Below, one piece after another: positions 7,833 through 17,189 of a stretch of DNA of 64,000 nt. The stretch spans positions 3,738,501-3,802,500 of the forward strand of contig NZ_CP091430.1 in the NCBI RefSeq assembly GCF_024734895.1, written 5' to 3'. Origin of the DNA: Paenibacillus spongiae. Its GTDB lineage: Bacteria; Bacillota; Bacilli; Paenibacillales; Paenibacillaceae. The translations under genes and the position numbers were made by a program. Below the pieces are notes generated by a model. That model searched no databases. It was not told the DNA's origin and saw only the letters and a program-made list of their open reading frames with translations. Every line of letters begins with the position of its first letter. The stretch's first letter is position 1.

Positions 7833-9965
7833 ATGAAGCCCGGCGATCAGAAGTCTTTTTCTGCTGAGGTAATAACGGTTTTGAAAGCGGTTGCCGACTG
7901 TATGGTTCCGGAAGATGCATGGCCATCGGCGACCAATTCAGGCGTACTGACATATTTGGAGCGTCATGCCGGCGAGGATTCTGCTGCTTGGACGAATATC
8001 ATCGAGCCCGGACTTCTTGCGGTGAATGCTGAAGCTGCAGCTCGCCATGCCCGGTCTTTTGCCGAACTGTCGGCTGACGAGAAAGACAGTCTGTTGCATG
8101 ATATCCAGCAAGAACGTGTTCGGGACTGGCCCGTTTCATCGAAGCAATTTTTTGACACTTTATTGAGCCTCGTCATCGAAGGTTACTATGGTAGCCCCGA
8201 AGCAGGCGGGAATCGCGGGGGCAAGTCGTGGAACATGATCGGATTTCGTCCGGGACCGATACCTGGAACCCGTGCGCCAGTCGAGGAAACCGATTTGCCG
8301 CAGCGATCCTTCGGCCAGCTTCGGGACCGGTATGATGCAGTCGTGGTTGGAGCGGGGGCCGGGGGTTCGGTAGCTGCGGCCATGCTCGCCGAATCGGGAC
8401 TTAGCGTTCTCGTCATCGAGCGCGGAAGCTGGCTTCGATATGGTGAGGTTGGCAGCGATCATCTACGGAATCATCGGTTAAGCAAATACGGTCATAATAC
8501 TGGCCCTGCGCTCGAAGGCAACTCCCGGACGATTCTCTTGTCCGGTGGAGAAGAGCGGATCACCGCACCTTTTGAAGGCGATTATCATAATAACGCGATG
8601 ACTGTCGGCGGCGGAACAAGGGTCTACGGGGCACAGGCATGGCGGTTTCATCCGGAGGACTTTCGCATGGCGACACGCTATGGAATTCCGGATGGAAGCT
8701 CGCTAAGCGATTGGCCAATTCGCTATCAGGACCTCGAACCTTATTACGAGCGCGCAGAATGGGAAGTCGGTGTCTCCGGTGACGGAGATGCGCATCCCGG
8801 ACGCGGTAAGCGGGAGCGTCCATATCCGATGCCGGCATTGCCGAGGACGAGGGAAGCGGATCGCTTGGCCCGGGCGGCTGTGAAGCTGGGATGGGAAGCG
8901 GGGCCGGTTCCTCTTCTCATCAATTCTGTCGAACGTGACGGCCGGCCAGCTTGCGGGCGGTGCGGCCAGTGTGTCGGATTCGCCTGCCCAACCAACAGCA
9001 AAAATGGCGGCCACAACACGATGCTGGTGAGGGCTATCTCTACCGGCAACTGCGACCTGATCTGCGATACCATAGTGGAGCGCATCGATACAGAAGCGGG
9101 AAGACGTGCCACCGGGGTTCACCTTGTGCAGGAAACAGCGGGCTCGACCCAGCGCCGACAGGTGCGGGCGGGGCATGTGGTGGTTGCCGCCGGAGCCATT
9201 GAAAGCGCGCGCCTCCTTCTCAACTCGGTAAGCGATGCGGAACCGAACGGGATCGGCAATCGGTATGGCCAAGTTGGAAGGAATCTGCAAGGCCATCTCT
9301 ATTCCGGCGCATATGGCCTCTTTGATGAACCGATTCAGGACGGTCTTGGTCCGGGGGTGAGCATAGCCACCTTCCGCTTTGACCATAGCAACGAAGCAGG
9401 GATTATCGGGGGAGGATTGCTGGCCAACGAATTCACCCGGCTGCCGCTCATTCACTGGTATCGCGCACTTGCTCCGGAGGCGGCCCGCTGGGGAATCGCA
9501 GGCAAGGAAACAATGCGCGAAACCTATCTGCGCACGAGCCAGATTCAAGGTCCGATCCAAGAAATCCCGTCCGCCGAGTCCAGAGTGCGGCTCTCGACCA
9601 CGGTCAAAGACCGTTTCGGACTACCCGTTGCTCAACTCTCCGGAAGTGCCCACCCCGAATCTCTTCGAGCTTCGGCAATGCTGGCGGAGCAAGCGGAGAA
9701 GTGGCTCTGGGCTGCAGGAGCACGCCAGGTTTGGCGGACCCGGGCAGGCAATGGACTTAGTGGCGGGCAGCACCAGGCTGGGACGCTTCGCATGGGTAAC
9801 GACCCATCGACGTCCGTCACCGATCCCATGGGCCGTGTACATGGATATGACAATCTCTGGGTGAGTGACGGCTCCGTGCATGTAACCAACGGCGGCGTCA
9901 ACCCGGTGTTGACCATTCTAGCCCTGGCTTTCCGCACAGCAGAAAACTTGGTGAAACAAGGGTAA
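7833..9965 (+). CDS. GMC-family flavin oxidoreductase with N-terminal gluconate-dehydrogenase subunit-3-like domain
   Basis: This is a 710-residue FAD enzyme. The N-terminal ~115 residues (VITVLKAVADCMVPED...) resemble the small subunit-3 domain of gluconate 2-dehydrogenase. The FAD-binding GAGAGGS motif follows near residue 172, a cysteine cluster CGRCGQCVGFACP near 373-385, and the C-terminal HQAGTLRMG and NPVLTILALAFR elements typical of the GMC active-site half. It probably oxidises a sugar or alcohol; the electron acceptor is unknown, since no cytochrome subunit is nearby. The gene is clearly richer in G+C than both flanks, which hints at acquisition. The ribosome site is weak (GAGA). 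Confidence 0.85.
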   Translation: MKPGDQKSFSAEVITVLKAVADCMVPEDAWPSATNSGVLTYLERHAGEDSAAWTNIIEPGLLAVNAEAAARHARSFAELSADEKDSLLHDIQQERVRDWPVSSKQFFDTLLSLVIEGYYGSPEAGGNRGGKSWNMIGFRPGPIPGTRAPVEETDLPQRSFGQLRDRYDAVVVGAGAGGSVAAAMLAESGLSVLVIERGSWLRYGEVGSDHLRNHRLSKYGHNTGPALEGNSRTILLSGGEERITAPFEGDYHNNAMTVGGGTRVYGAQAWRFHPEDFRMATRYGIPDGSSLSDWPIRYQDLEPYYERAEWEVGVSGDGDAHPGRGKRERPYPMPALPRTREADRLARAAVKLGWEAGPVPLLINSVERDGRPACGRCGQCVGFACPTNSKNGGHNTMLVRAISTGNCDLICDTIVERIDTEAGRRATGVHLVQETAGSTQRRQVRAGHVVVAAGAIESARLLLNSVSDAEPNGIGNRYGQVGRNLQGHLYSGAYGLFDEPIQDGLGPGVSIATFRFDHSNEAGIIGGGLLANEFTRLPLIHWYRALAPEAARWGIAGKETMRETYLRTSQIQGPIQEIPSAESRVRLSTTVKDRFGLPVAQLSGSAHPESLRASAMLAEQAEKWLWAAGARQVWRTRAGNGLSGGQHQAGTLRMGNDPSTSVTDPMGRVHGYDNLWVSDGSVHVTNGGVNPVLTILALAFRTAENLVKQG

Positions 9966-10077
9966 AGCGTAACCATGAACACAATCGGCAATTTGTGACG
10001 GGGGCTAAGCGGATTACGCTCTGTCACACGTCTGCTGGGATGACCAAGGAAGAAAGAAGACGTTGGTTCCGTGAAGA

Positions 10078-10107
10078 AGCCCACCCGGTTGCCAACCGCG
10101 GTGGGCT
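10078..10107. terminator. Strong hairpin between convergent genes
   Basis: AGCCCACC-CGGTT pairs with AACCG-C-GGTGGGCT around a 3-nt loop (13 bp, one bulged C), followed by only three T. It lies between the GMC gene and the convergent deoR-type gene, so it could end both transcripts. The small ORF around it (9995-10207) is not credible. Confidence 0.6.
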
Positions 10108-10183
10108 TTCGATGATAGGGGGAGACCTACTAGACACCATGAGGAGAACATGGGGAGCCATACAAGATCCTTTTGCGAAGATC

Positions 10184-10936
10184 CTATTGCAGCACCGTAA
10201 TACCTAATTTTTCATACTCAATGAGGACATTACTTGACACACAAGATTCCGTTACCAGATAACTAATTTCATTCACGTGTGCCGCAACATAGGTAGATGC
10301 TGTACCCAACTTATGAGCTTCGGCGAGAACAACCGTTTCCGCTGATATATTGACCATCTTTCGTTTTATAAATGCTTCTTCTTGGTCGGGAATACTAATG
10401 CCTGTTTGGGGATGGACACTATGAGTACCCATGAAGTAAATATCTGCTCTTATGTCCTCAAGCGCCTGGATCGTGGCGATACCCGTGTTAACTAACGATT
10501 CCTTAAATAATCGGCCCCCCAGCATTACAACCTCAATGTTCGGATGATGCGATAATGCTACAGCAACAGGCGGGCTGTTTGTAATTACGGTTGCTTTTAA
10601 ATCAAACGGCAATTGCTGCGCGAATGTTAACGTTGTCGTTCCGCCATCAATAATGATGACTTGATCATTTCGTATTAGTTTTAAACCAACTTCGGCAATA
10701 TGAGTTTTAGCTTCCGGAGCTTGATTGAATTTCTCTTCAAATTTAACCGTAGAGGCCCCCTTTAATAGAGCACCGCCATGGACGCGATGCAGAACCCCCA
10801 TTCCATCTAACTCCCTTAAATCCCGCCTTATCGTATCCTCAGATACATTCAGGCGTGAGCTTAATTCGGTTGCGATGAGCTTCCCTTCATTGTTTAATAA
10901 ATCCAATATAAGATGATGTCTTTCTTCTTTTAACAT
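10184..10936 (-). CDS. DeoR/GlpR-family transcriptional regulator
   Basis: The 250-residue repressor has an N-terminal winged helix (LNVSEDTIRRDLRELDGMG at about residues 28-46) and a C-terminal sugar-phosphate-sensing DeoR domain (IDGGTTTLTFAQQLP, VMLGGRLFKESL). Members bind phosphorylated sugars to release DNA. It is divergent from the dehydrogenase and isomerase genes at 11211-13150, and the intergenic region holds a 19-bp direct repeat that may be its operator. It therefore probably controls that sugar pathway (inference). The effector cannot be named. Confidence 0.9.
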   Translation of the reverse strand: MLKEERHHLILDLLNNEGKLIATELSSRLNVSEDTIRRDLRELDGMGVLHRVHGGALLKGASTVKFEEKFNQAPEAKTHIAEVGLKLIRNDQVIIIDGGTTTLTFAQQLPFDLKATVITNSPPVAVALSHHPNIEVVMLGGRLFKESLVNTGIATIQALEDIRADIYFMGTHSVHPQTGISIPDQEEAFIKRKMVNISAETVVLAEAHKLGTASTYVAAHVNEISYLVTESCVSSNVLIEYEKLGITVLQ

Positions 10937-11038
10937 GATGGCAAAATCCTCTCGTCTATATGTGAAATCCTTGTTTGTGCGCGTTTTATGGTTGATATAA
11001 ATATATCGTGCAAAAACAGTCAGGTCAATGTCGAATAA

Positions 11039-11077
11039 TATGCGTTTATGTAATTGATTATGCGTTTATATAATTGA
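11039..11077. promoter_or_regulatory. Direct repeat, candidate DeoR-type operator
   Basis: TATGCGTTTATGTAATTGA (11039-11057) is repeated as TATGCGTTTATATAATTGA (11059-11077), one mismatch, with a 20-bp period, close to two helical turns. A looser relative, TGCGCGTTTTATGGTTGAT, starts near 10979. Direct repeats spaced this way are common for DeoR-family repressors. It lies between the divergent deoR-like and Gfo/Idh genes. Confidence 0.55.
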
Positions 11078-11210
11078 CTCCTCTTATGTGTGCATGTTAA
11101 CCTTTCTGTATTAAACCCTTTGGCTAACGTTTGAACTTTAGAAATTACCTGTGCGGGAAAATATTATTCACCGGATACAACAAACCAAATAGATAAGGGG
11201 GTACTAAAAG

Positions 11211-12281
11211 ATGGCAACTCAGAAAAAGTTAAAAGTTGGAGTGCTCGGTTGCGGTGTTATTTCCCAGGCTGCTCATTTGGAGGCTTGCGCAAGAGCAAAC
11301 AATGTTGAGCTTTATGCCATTTGCGACGTAGCTCAGGATTTAGTGGGGAGAATGAGCAGTAAATATAACCCGAACCGTGCTTATTACCATTACGATTTGA
11401 TGCTCGCGGACCCAAATGTGGAAGCTGTCGTGATTGGCATTGCCGATCAATTTCATGTCCCCATGGCAAAAAAAGCTCTTTTGGCGGGTAAACACGTGCT
11501 GGTGGAAAAGCCGCTTGGTAATACCATTGAAGAATGCGAAGAACTTGAAGAAATTGTACGAAGCACAAATTTGATCTTACAAGTCGGAAACATGAAACGG
11601 TTCGATCCAGGCATCGCATATGCTCGGAATTTTATACAAGAAGAAATGGGCGAAATGCTTGCGCTAAAAGCATGGTACTGCGATTCAACCTACCGATACA
11701 TCGTTACTGATAATGTCATGCCTATTATAGTGACCAGTGAGGCTGTTAAAAAACCTGATGGCAATCCTAAACTGGACAAACAACGCTACTATATGATGAC
11801 ACATGGCAGTCACCTTGTTGATACGGCAAGATTTTTGGGTGGAGAAATTGAAAGTGTTCATGCTTGGCATACACAAAGATTCGGTGCGTACAATTGGCTT
11901 TGTACGATCGAATATGTGAATGGCACAGTTGGCCAGCTGGATTTGACCGTAGCTGTCAGGATGGATTGGCACGAGGGGTTTCAGGTGTACGGTGAGCATG
12001 GCAGCGTAATCGCCAAAACCTATAATCCATGGTTGTTTAAGGCGAGCGATGTCGAGGTTTTTTCTGCCAAAGACGGATTGTACCGCAAACCACTTGGAGC
12101 AGACGCGCATTTTTATAAACTTCAGTTAGAAGGCTTTGCCGACACAATTCTTAATGGAGCTCAAATGTTGGGCGCTACGATTCACGATGGGGTTCAAAAC
12201 ATGAGGACGATGGTGGCAATAGCAAGGTCTGTGGAAATCGGCGGTAAAGTCCAATTATCCGACGTTTCTGGTGCTGTGTGA
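11211..12281 (+). CDS. Gfo/Idh/MocA-family NAD(P)-dependent sugar dehydrogenase
   Basis: The N-terminal Rossmann domain begins VGVLGCGVISQAAHLEA (GxGxxx motif at about residues 12-17), and the family's EKPLGNT motif, whose lysine is catalytic, lies near residue 100. The C-terminal domain is the alpha/beta fold used for dimerisation and substrate binding. Such enzymes oxidise inositols, sugars or sugar acids. The gene is followed without a gap by a TIM-barrel isomerase and is divergent from a DeoR regulator, which together look like a small carbohydrate-conversion operon. Substrate unknown. ATG 11211 has a GGGGG stretch ten bases upstream. Confidence 0.9.
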   Translation: MATQKKLKVGVLGCGVISQAAHLEACARANNVELYAICDVAQDLVGRMSSKYNPNRAYYHYDLMLADPNVEAVVIGIADQFHVPMAKKALLAGKHVLVEKPLGNTIEECEELEEIVRSTNLILQVGNMKRFDPGIAYARNFIQEEMGEMLALKAWYCDSTYRYIVTDNVMPIIVTSEAVKKPDGNPKLDKQRYYMMTHGSHLVDTARFLGGEIESVHAWHTQRFGAYNWLCTIEYVNGTVGQLDLTVAVRMDWHEGFQVYGEHGSVIAKTYNPWLFKASDVEVFSAKDGLYRKPLGADAHFYKLQLEGFADTILNGAQMLGATIHDGVQNMRTMVAIARSVEIGGKVQLSDVSGAV

Positions 12282-13150
12282 TGGAATTGGGTATCTTTGC
12301 GAAAACGTTCAGTCGGAACTCGGTTGATGAAGTATTGGCAGCCATCAACGAATATGGCCTGAGGAGAACTCAGTTTAATATGTCCTGTGCGGGCCTGCCT
12401 TCCATGCCTGAGTATATTGACCTCGAATTCGTGCGTTCAATCGGCATCGCTTGCAAGCAATTTAATATAGTGATGTCAGCCGTCTCCGGAACATTCAACA
12501 TGGCACATCCAGATGAAAATAAGCGTAAACAGGGGATTGACCGTCTTCGTGTTCTTGCACAAGCTAGCAGCTCCCTCGGAACGTCGGTCATTACGCTGTG
12601 CACAGGCAGCAGGGACTGCGAAAACATGTGGCGGCTGCATCCTGACAATCGCAGCAAGGAAGCTTGGGATGACATGATGCATACCATGTCAGCGGCTGTG
12701 GAGATTGCCGAGGAATACAAGATTGTGTTGGGGGTCGAGCCGGAGTTAGCTAATATTGTGTTCGATGCAAAAAGAGCTAAAGACCTATTGGATGAGATTC
12801 GTTCGCCAAACGTGAGAATAGTAATGGATGCAGCTAATTTGTATAATCCCGAGCATCCAGGACCGATGAATGATCTCCTAAGCGAAAGCTTTGACCTTCT
12901 AGGAGAACATATTGTTATTGCACACGCCAAAGATATTATTATTGATGGACAAACGGAGTTTGTCGCTGCTGGTCAAGGCATAGTTGATTACAAACATTAC
13001 TTGCACCTTCTCTCAGAAGCCAATTATTCTGGTCCATTAATCTTACATGGTTTGAGTGAAGAACAGGTCAATGAGAGTTTATCCTACATCCAATCACTGA
13101 TGCCTTCAGTAGAGAATGGTAGTTATCTAGAACCGAATGACATTAAGTAA
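12281..13150 (+). CDS. Sugar phosphate isomerase/epimerase-like TIM barrel
   Basis: This is a 289-residue AP endonuclease-2/xylose isomerase-like barrel. Metal-ligand stretches are visible at LGVEPELAN, VRIVMDAANLYNP and IVIAHAKDI, and the order of acidic and histidine residues fits the metal-dependent epimerase/isomerase group. It overlaps the dehydrogenase stop by one base (TGATG); a GTG three bases earlier is an alternative start. It probably acts in the same pathway as the preceding dehydrogenase, interconverting a keto sugar or keto-inositol (inference). No transporter genes follow. Confidence 0.85.
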   Translation: MELGIFAKTFSRNSVDEVLAAINEYGLRRTQFNMSCAGLPSMPEYIDLEFVRSIGIACKQFNIVMSAVSGTFNMAHPDENKRKQGIDRLRVLAQASSSLGTSVITLCTGSRDCENMWRLHPDNRSKEAWDDMMHTMSAAVEIAEEYKIVLGVEPELANIVFDAKRAKDLLDEIRSPNVRIVMDAANLYNPEHPGPMNDLLSESFDLLGEHIVIAHAKDIIIDGQTEFVAAGQGIVDYKHYLHLLSEANYSGPLILHGLSEEQVNESLSYIQSLMPSVENGSYLEPNDIK

Positions 13151-13164
13151 GCAGTCCCAACACA

Positions 13165-13257
13165 CCGCATGCGGTACAAAAACATCTCAATCCCAATGCA
13201 AAATAAATGGGTACGATAGTTGAACCCTGCTTGACAATCAACATAAACCGGCTGCAG
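13165..13257 (+). repeat. Dispersed repeat family C, copy 1 (right arm lost)
   Basis: This stretch aligns with 36471-36565 over about 95 bases: both begin CCGCAT-CGGTACAAAAACATCTC, share GATAG-TGAACCCTGCTT in the middle and end CATAAACCGGCTGCA. The copy at 36.5 kb continues into the second arm of a 14-bp hairpin; this one does not. It follows the isomerase gene by about 15 bases. Confidence 0.7.
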
Positions 13258-13438
13258 CCATCTCTAATCATCAAATTGTAATTTACGGACACACCATGAA
13301 TATTCGATAAAGCTATCGCATGACCTCCCTGGTTAGAACAATAACAGGCACAAGTTCGGGCATCCCGACTTTCTATGCACAATGAATGGTACAATGGGAA
13401 TAAAAGTAGAAATTAACATGATCGAAAGGATGTTAAGA

Positions 13439-15694
13439 ATGAGCGAATCTAATCAGGGACATATCGTAATCTCGGGTGCGAGGGAAAACAATCTCAAGAA
13501 CGTATCCTTGCGCATTCCCAAGCGGAAGATCACGATCTTCACCGGGGTATCCGGATCCGGCAAGTCATCGATCGTCTTCGATACGATCGCCGCAGAATCT
13601 ACGCGATTGCTGAATGAGAACTTCAGCATGTTCGTGCGCACTTTCCTGCCCCGCGTTCCGCAGCCGGATACGGACGCGATCGAGAACCTGAGCATGGCCG
13701 TTATTGTGGATCAGAAGCGGCTGGGCGGCGGTTCCCATTCCACGATGGGCACGATTACCGATATTTCTCCCATTCTCCGCCTTCTCTTCTCCCGAGTGGG
13801 TCAGCCCTATGTTGGACAAGCGCACATGTTCTCGTTTAACGATCCGCAAGGCATGTGTCCCGAGTGCAACGGAATCGGTCGCAGGCTGGGCATCGACATG
13901 AGCAAGGCGGTGGACATGACCAAGTCGTTAAATGAAGGAGCCATTATGCTGCCGGACTATTCGGTGAATGGCTGGGAATGGAACATGATCGTGCAGTCGG
14001 GGGACTTCGATCTCGACAAGAAGCTGAGCGATTATTCGGATGAGGAATTGGAGCAGCTGCTGTACGCTAAGGCAAGGAAAGTGAAGATGGATTTCGCCGG
14101 GAAGGCAACGAATATTACGGTGGAAGGCGTCATTGAGAAGTTCACCAACAAGTACATCAAGCAGGATGTGAAGATGAAGTCCGAGCGCACACAAAAAACT
14201 GTTGCGCCGTACATTTCCGAGGGTCCCTGCACCAGCTGCCGCGGCGCGAGACTCAGTCAGGCCGCACTAAGCTGCAGAATCAATGGGCTCAATATTGCGG
14301 AGCTGTCCTCCATGGAGGTCGGACAGCTCATCCGCGTCATTCGGGAGATTGACGATCCTGTTGCCGCGCCGGTCGTCAAATCGCTGACGGAGCGGCTGCA
14401 GCATCTGGTGGATATCGGACTTGACTACTTGACGCTGGACCGTGAGACGGATACATTATCCGGCGGCGAGTCTCAGCGGGTCAAGATGGTGAAGCACCTG
14501 AGCGGCAGTCTGGTGGATGTCACTTACATCTTCGATGAACCCAGCGTTGGCTTGCACCCCCGTGATGTGCACCGGTTAAATGAGTTGCTGCAGAAGCTGC
14601 GCGACAAGGGCAATACCGTGATTGTCGTCGAGCATGATCCCGATGTGATCAAGTTAGCGGATCATATCGTCGACGTCGGTCCTCATGCCGGCAGCCGCGG
14701 CGGTACCATCGTGTATGAAGGAAGCTTCCAAGGTCTGCTGGATGCAGGCACACTGACAGGCACCCATATGAAGCGGCCGCTCCAACTGAAGCACGATTGC
14801 AGGCAGCCATCGGGCAAGCTGTCCATCAAGGATGCCACACTGCACAACCTGCGGAACGTGAGTGTAGATATTCCAACCGGAGTGCTGACAGTCGTAACGG
14901 GTGTCGCCGGCTCGGGCAAGAGTACGCTGATTAACGAAGTATTTCTCAGCCAGCATTCGGATGCAATTGTCATCGATCAATCGGCGATAGGCGTATCAAC
15001 ACGCTCGAATCCCGCGACCTACACGGGCATTATGGATGATGTGCGCAAGGCGTTTGCTTCCGCGAACAAGGTCAATCAAGGCTTGTTCAGCTTCAATTCC
15101 AAGGGGGCTTGCGAGAACTGCCAAGGGCTGGGTGTTGTGTATACAGACCTTGCATTCCTCGACAGCGTGAAGCTGCCATGCGAAGTATGCGGAGGTAGAC
15201 GGTTCAAGGAAGAGGTGCTCGCGTACAAGCTGAACGGCAAGTCAATTGCAGAAGTTCTGGGGATGACAGTGGAGCAGGCATTGGATTTTTTCCAGTTAAA
15301 AGAGGTTGTGCGCAAGCTCCAGGCGATGAGTGACGTGGGGCTGAACTATATTACACTCGGTCAGCCGCTCAGCACGCTCTCGGGCGGGGAATGCCAGCGC
15401 ATCAAGCTTGCAAGCGAGCTGCATAAGAAGGGCAGCATCTACGTGATGGACGAGCCGACGACCGGACTGCACATGTCAGATATCGGTCAACTTTTGGGGA
15501 TCATGAACCGCCTCGTGGATGCCGGCAATACGGTGATTGTCATCGAGCACAACCTCGATGTGATCAGTCAAGCGGATTGGATCATCGATATGGGACCGGA
15601 CGGAGGCAGCAAGGGCGGCCAGGTGGTGTTCGAGGGCACACCTCCACAGATCATCCATGCGGAGCAGTCGATCACGGGAAGATACTTGATATAA
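13439..15694 (+). CDS. UvrA-like ABC ATPase (short excinuclease-type)
   Basis: The 751-residue protein has two ABC ATPase halves. Walker A motifs are GVSGSGKSS (near residue 38) and GVAGSGKST; signature motifs are LSGGESQRVK and LSGGECQRIK; the second Walker B is YVMDEPTTGLH. Zinc-finger-type CxxC pairs (CPECNG, CTSCRG, CENCQG...CEVCGG) remain. It is about 200 residues shorter than housekeeping UvrA, so UvrB interaction is doubtful. This class is known around antibiotic tolerance (DrrC-like) and DNA-damage functions. The start ATG 13439 has GAAAGGA eight bases upstream; longer in-frame starts to 13382 lack a site. It is monocistronic with a terminator. Confidence 0.88.
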   Translation: MSESNQGHIVISGARENNLKNVSLRIPKRKITIFTGVSGSGKSSIVFDTIAAESTRLLNENFSMFVRTFLPRVPQPDTDAIENLSMAVIVDQKRLGGGSHSTMGTITDISPILRLLFSRVGQPYVGQAHMFSFNDPQGMCPECNGIGRRLGIDMSKAVDMTKSLNEGAIMLPDYSVNGWEWNMIVQSGDFDLDKKLSDYSDEELEQLLYAKARKVKMDFAGKATNITVEGVIEKFTNKYIKQDVKMKSERTQKTVAPYISEGPCTSCRGARLSQAALSCRINGLNIAELSSMEVGQLIRVIREIDDPVAAPVVKSLTERLQHLVDIGLDYLTLDRETDTLSGGESQRVKMVKHLSGSLVDVTYIFDEPSVGLHPRDVHRLNELLQKLRDKGNTVIVVEHDPDVIKLADHIVDVGPHAGSRGGTIVYEGSFQGLLDAGTLTGTHMKRPLQLKHDCRQPSGKLSIKDATLHNLRNVSVDIPTGVLTVVTGVAGSGKSTLINEVFLSQHSDAIVIDQSAIGVSTRSNPATYTGIMDDVRKAFASANKVNQGLFSFNSKGACENCQGLGVVYTDLAFLDSVKLPCEVCGGRRFKEEVLAYKLNGKSIAEVLGMTVEQALDFFQLKEVVRKLQAMSDVGLNYITLGQPLSTLSGGECQRIKLASELHKKGSIYVMDEPTTGLHMSDIGQLLGIMNRLVDAGNTVIVIEHNLDVISQADWIIDMGPDGGSKGGQVVFEGTPPQIIHAEQSITGRYLI

Positions 15695-15787
15695 TCATCA
15701 AATCCACTTTAGTAATGGATGGGATCCGTAATTTCTTAGCAAGACAAGTCGTATATATTAAAGGTTAAACTTATGTATGTCAACCAG

Positions 15788-15818
15788 GGCTGCCAGCAGA
15801 ATCGGCAGCCTTTCGTTT
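15788..15818 (+). terminator. Rho-independent terminator after the UvrA-like gene
   Basis: GGCTGCC pairs with GGCAGCC (7 bp, 9-nt loop), followed by TTTCGTTT. It stands about 95 bases after the stop codon. Confidence 0.75.
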
Positions 15819-15835
15819 AAGTAACGGGCAATTAT

Positions 15836-15982
15836 TTGCATTTATATGTATTTCTATTTCTATGGACTTTAATGGGGGCTGCATCGGGACTTTACGGCTT
15901 ACTAAAACCCAAGGATGCGTGGAAACGAACTATCAATCTTCCTGTGAATCGCATTATTCGGTGGCTGGATATCCGTGAGTAG
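15836..15982 (+). other. Small unassigned ORF, possible gene tail
   Basis: This open frame of 48 codons from TTG 15836 encodes a hydrophobic start (YVFLFLWTLMGAASGLYGLL) and a basic end (KPKDAWKRTINLPVNRIIR). It has no convincing ribosome site, so it looks more like the C-terminal relic of a membrane protein than a working gene. I do not recognise the family. The rest of 15983-16264 holds only repeat families A and B. Confidence 0.25.
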
Positions 15983-16042
15983 GGAACGAGGAGTAAAAAA
16001 ATAATCGATAAAAAATGAACCGCATGATTGTGACATCAAGCC

Positions 16043-16115
16043 ATTGTTAGAGGACAAGAACATATAACGTTAGCCCCGGCCGACGGTGCTAGTTAAGCTA
16101 AGGGCAAGATAGCGC
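16043..16115 (+). repeat. Dispersed repeats A and B, contiguous copy
   Basis: Repeat A (GAGGACAAGAACATATAACG) is directly followed by repeat B (GGCCGACGGTGCTAG...GGGCAAGATAGCGC). The same A-B order occurs at 19075-19150. There is no coding sign. Confidence 0.65.
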
Positions 16116-16264
16116 AGCAACGACCGTACAAAGGTTAAGGAAATCTAATGGACAGGATAGTTCAACGCATTCCAGAAAAAGGATTTATTAAAGTATTCGC
16201 GAATATTAAATAAAATTGAAGTCGAAAGTAGCTCAATAAGCAATAACGGAGGAATCGAAGGCTG

Positions 16265-17113
16265 ATGAATATAGCAGGTATCCGATACGAACACTTCAGT
16301 GAAAAAGATTGTAATGCAGCAAGAGAATTATTAAGCTTTGACGCCGACGCGGGTGAAGACATCCTTCGGGTGCTTGCTGAAGAACCTGAATTGTTTATTG
16401 CCGCGTTTATCGGGGATAAGCTTATTGCACTGGCTCAAGTGAACGAACCTGCATCTCAGTCCTATTTAACTGTGTTTGTCGATCCACAGTTTCGCAGGCA
16501 AGGAATCGGTTCTTCAATGGTAAAGTATGCTGAAACCGAATTGCGGGCGGGCGGAACCCAAAAAGTCAGGAGTTCCTTTCGTGCTGGTCATCAATCGTCT
16601 CTTGCGTTTGCGCGCAAGCTCGGTTATGACAAATACTTTTCATCGGCTTTAATGCAGCGAACCGGCGATCCCTTTCCCTTGGAGGAGCTACCGGTGAGGC
16701 TGTATACGGACGAGGACTATCTTGCCAGTCAGTCGCTGTATGCCACAGCGTTTCATGAAATGCGCGTCCGTGTCGGCTGCTTTCCCGATTCTGTGATTGC
16801 TAAGCCCAGTGAAAAAGAACGAAGAGTATGGAAAGAGGATGCGGAGAACCGATTTGTCTTCGAAATAAATGGGGAAATCGTCGCTTATAGCCACCTTTCT
16901 GGTAATGAACTCAGCAGTATTTCCGTCCGTACTGACTTTCAGAGCCTTGGGATCGGAAAAAAGTTTGTTATGTATTTATGCAACGAGATCTATCAACGCG
17001 GCAGTGCAAAAGTCGACCTTTGGTGTGTAGTCGGGAATTATGCCAGAAATCTATATGACAGCCTTGGCTTTAAAGAAAAGTATATGAAGGAATTCATGCG
17101 GAAAACGCTGTAA
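16265..17113 (+). CDS. Tandem-domain GNAT acetyltransferase
   Basis: The 282-residue protein has two GNAT-like domains. The first shows the acetyl-CoA loop in VFVDPQFRRQGIGSSMVKYAE (about residues 75-95), the second SVRTDFQSLGIGKKFVMYL and the family's C-terminal NYARNLYDSLGF. It should transfer an acetyl group to an amine; the substrate is unknown and tandem GNATs include antibiotic- and polyamine-modifying members. ATG 16265 is preceded by GGAGG at 16248-16252. It stands alone, between repeat elements, with a repeat-derived terminator behind it. Confidence 0.88.
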   Translation: MNIAGIRYEHFSEKDCNAARELLSFDADAGEDILRVLAEEPELFIAAFIGDKLIALAQVNEPASQSYLTVFVDPQFRRQGIGSSMVKYAETELRAGGTQKVRSSFRAGHQSSLAFARKLGYDKYFSSALMQRTGDPFPLEELPVRLYTDEDYLASQSLYATAFHEMRVRVGCFPDSVIAKPSEKERRVWKEDAENRFVFEINGEIVAYSHLSGNELSSISVRTDFQSLGIGKKFVMYLCNEIYQRGSAKVDLWCVVGNYARNLYDSLGFKEKYMKEFMRKTL

Positions 17114-17189
17114 TTTTTCCGAATGATTTTGGAGCTCTAAAGGCCATCCTGCTGGATGACCCGATAGTTTGCCGATATAGACAGTGGAG

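Noticed and set aside
8703-9560. 285-codon minus-strand ORF inside the GMC gene
   Set aside because: High G+C makes long antisense frames common; the plus-strand protein has clear FAD and GMC motifs.
9995-10207. 70-codon ORF after the GMC gene
   Set aside because: It runs through a strong terminator hairpin, has no ribosome site and overlaps the end of the convergent deoR-type gene.
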